Source of the DNA: Acidimicrobiia bacterium
Lineage (GTDB): Bacteria > Actinomycetota > Acidimicrobiia > IMCC26256 > JACDBD01
Direction of reading: 5' to 3'
Assembly (NCBI GenBank): GCA_031177445.1
Contig: JAPSGP010000230.1
Coordinates: 1-5,507, forward strand
DNA length: 5,507 bases
The position numbers and the translations under genes were made by a program. Shown one piece after another: positions 5,416-5,507 of the stretch; within the stretch, counting starts at the first letter, position 1, and each line of letters begins with the position of its first letter. The notes beneath the pieces were generated by a model. It was not told the origin of the DNA and did no database searches. It saw only the letters and a program-made list of their open reading frames with translations.

Positions 5416-5507
5416 ATGGACCCCCTCCCGGAGGACCTGCACCGGCCTTACATCGACGGGGTGCGCATCCGCCACCCGGAGACGGGCCAGGAGGCGCGTC
5501 GCGTTCC
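5416..5507 (+). CDS. Unidentified protein, N-terminal fragment (3'-partial)
   Basis: An open frame starts at ATG 5416 and continues past the right edge, giving 30 codons (MDPLPEDLHRP, then YIDGVRIRHPETGQEARRV). It is rich in charged residues and proline, with no signal peptide or membrane segment. Too little is visible to name a family. An in-frame ATG at 5392 would add eight residues, but those codons include CTT and AGA, rare in this GC-rich context, and it would begin at the edge of operator O2. GGAGGAG (5394-5400) could serve 5416, although its 15-bp spacing is long. The gene diverges from the SRPBCC-ArsR pair and shares the GTTGCA array, so it is probably a member or target of the same regulatory unit. 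Confidence 0.5.
   Translation, partial: MDPLPEDLHRPYIDGVRIRHPETGQEARRV

Noticed and set aside
1..5507. CRISPR arrays, tRNA/rRNA genes, insertion sequences, attachment sites
   Set aside because: No regularly spaced repeats, cloverleaf or rRNA-like segments, transposase motifs or terminal repeats were seen; the only repeated element is the GTTGCA operator motif.

Overview
The window is uniformly GC-rich. It has compact genes, short or overlapping junctions, GC-biased third codon positions and long spurious antisense reading frames. The gene set is an AarF/UbiB kinase, a TetR plus DHA2 efflux pair, an unusual Fpg-like glycosylase, and a cysteine-free ArsR next to an AHSA1-type SRPBCC protein. 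This suggests an actinobacterium (Actinomycetota), possibly of an Acidimicrobiia-like lineage. That placement rests on sequence style and is not proven.

Layout from left to right. (1) Positions 1-1343 hold the 3' part of an ABC1/AarF/UbiB-type atypical kinase whose N-terminus lies left of the window. (2) Positions 1344-1452 are intergenic: a strong bulged hairpin (1351-1402) that probably ends the kinase transcript, then a compact promoter/operator region that looks leaderless. (3) Positions 1453-4596 form a tightly packed plus-strand operon: a TetR-family regulator, a 14-TM DHA2 (EmrB/QacA-like) MFS exporter overlapping it by ATGA, and an Fpg/Nei-family DNA glycosylase starting one base after the exporter's stop. 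(4) Around 4582-4616 the glycosylase and the minus-strand ArsR gene converge with only 4 bp between their stop codons. The two gene ends together form a hairpin that could serve as a shared two-way terminator. (5) Positions 4601-5290 are a minus-strand pair: an SRPBCC/AHSA1-like protein first, then an ArsR-type repressor 6 bp downstream. (6) Positions 5291-5415 are a divergent control region with five GTTGCA-type half-sites. Four of them form two identical-geometry dyads (GCAAC-N6-GTTGC) whose centres lie 44 bp apart. (7) From about 5416 a new, unidentified plus-strand gene begins and runs off the right edge.

How the parts may work together: TetR probably autoregulates its own promoter and thereby the efflux pump and, by translational coupling, the glycosylase. 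The ArsR repressor probably binds the GTTGCA array and controls both its own SRPBCC-ArsR operon and the divergent right-edge gene. The most noteworthy items are the GTTGCA operator array, the stop-codon-embedded convergent hairpin, and the substituted lesion-recognition residues in the Fpg-like protein. I see no RNA genes, insertion sequences, CRISPR arrays or obviously transferred segments.
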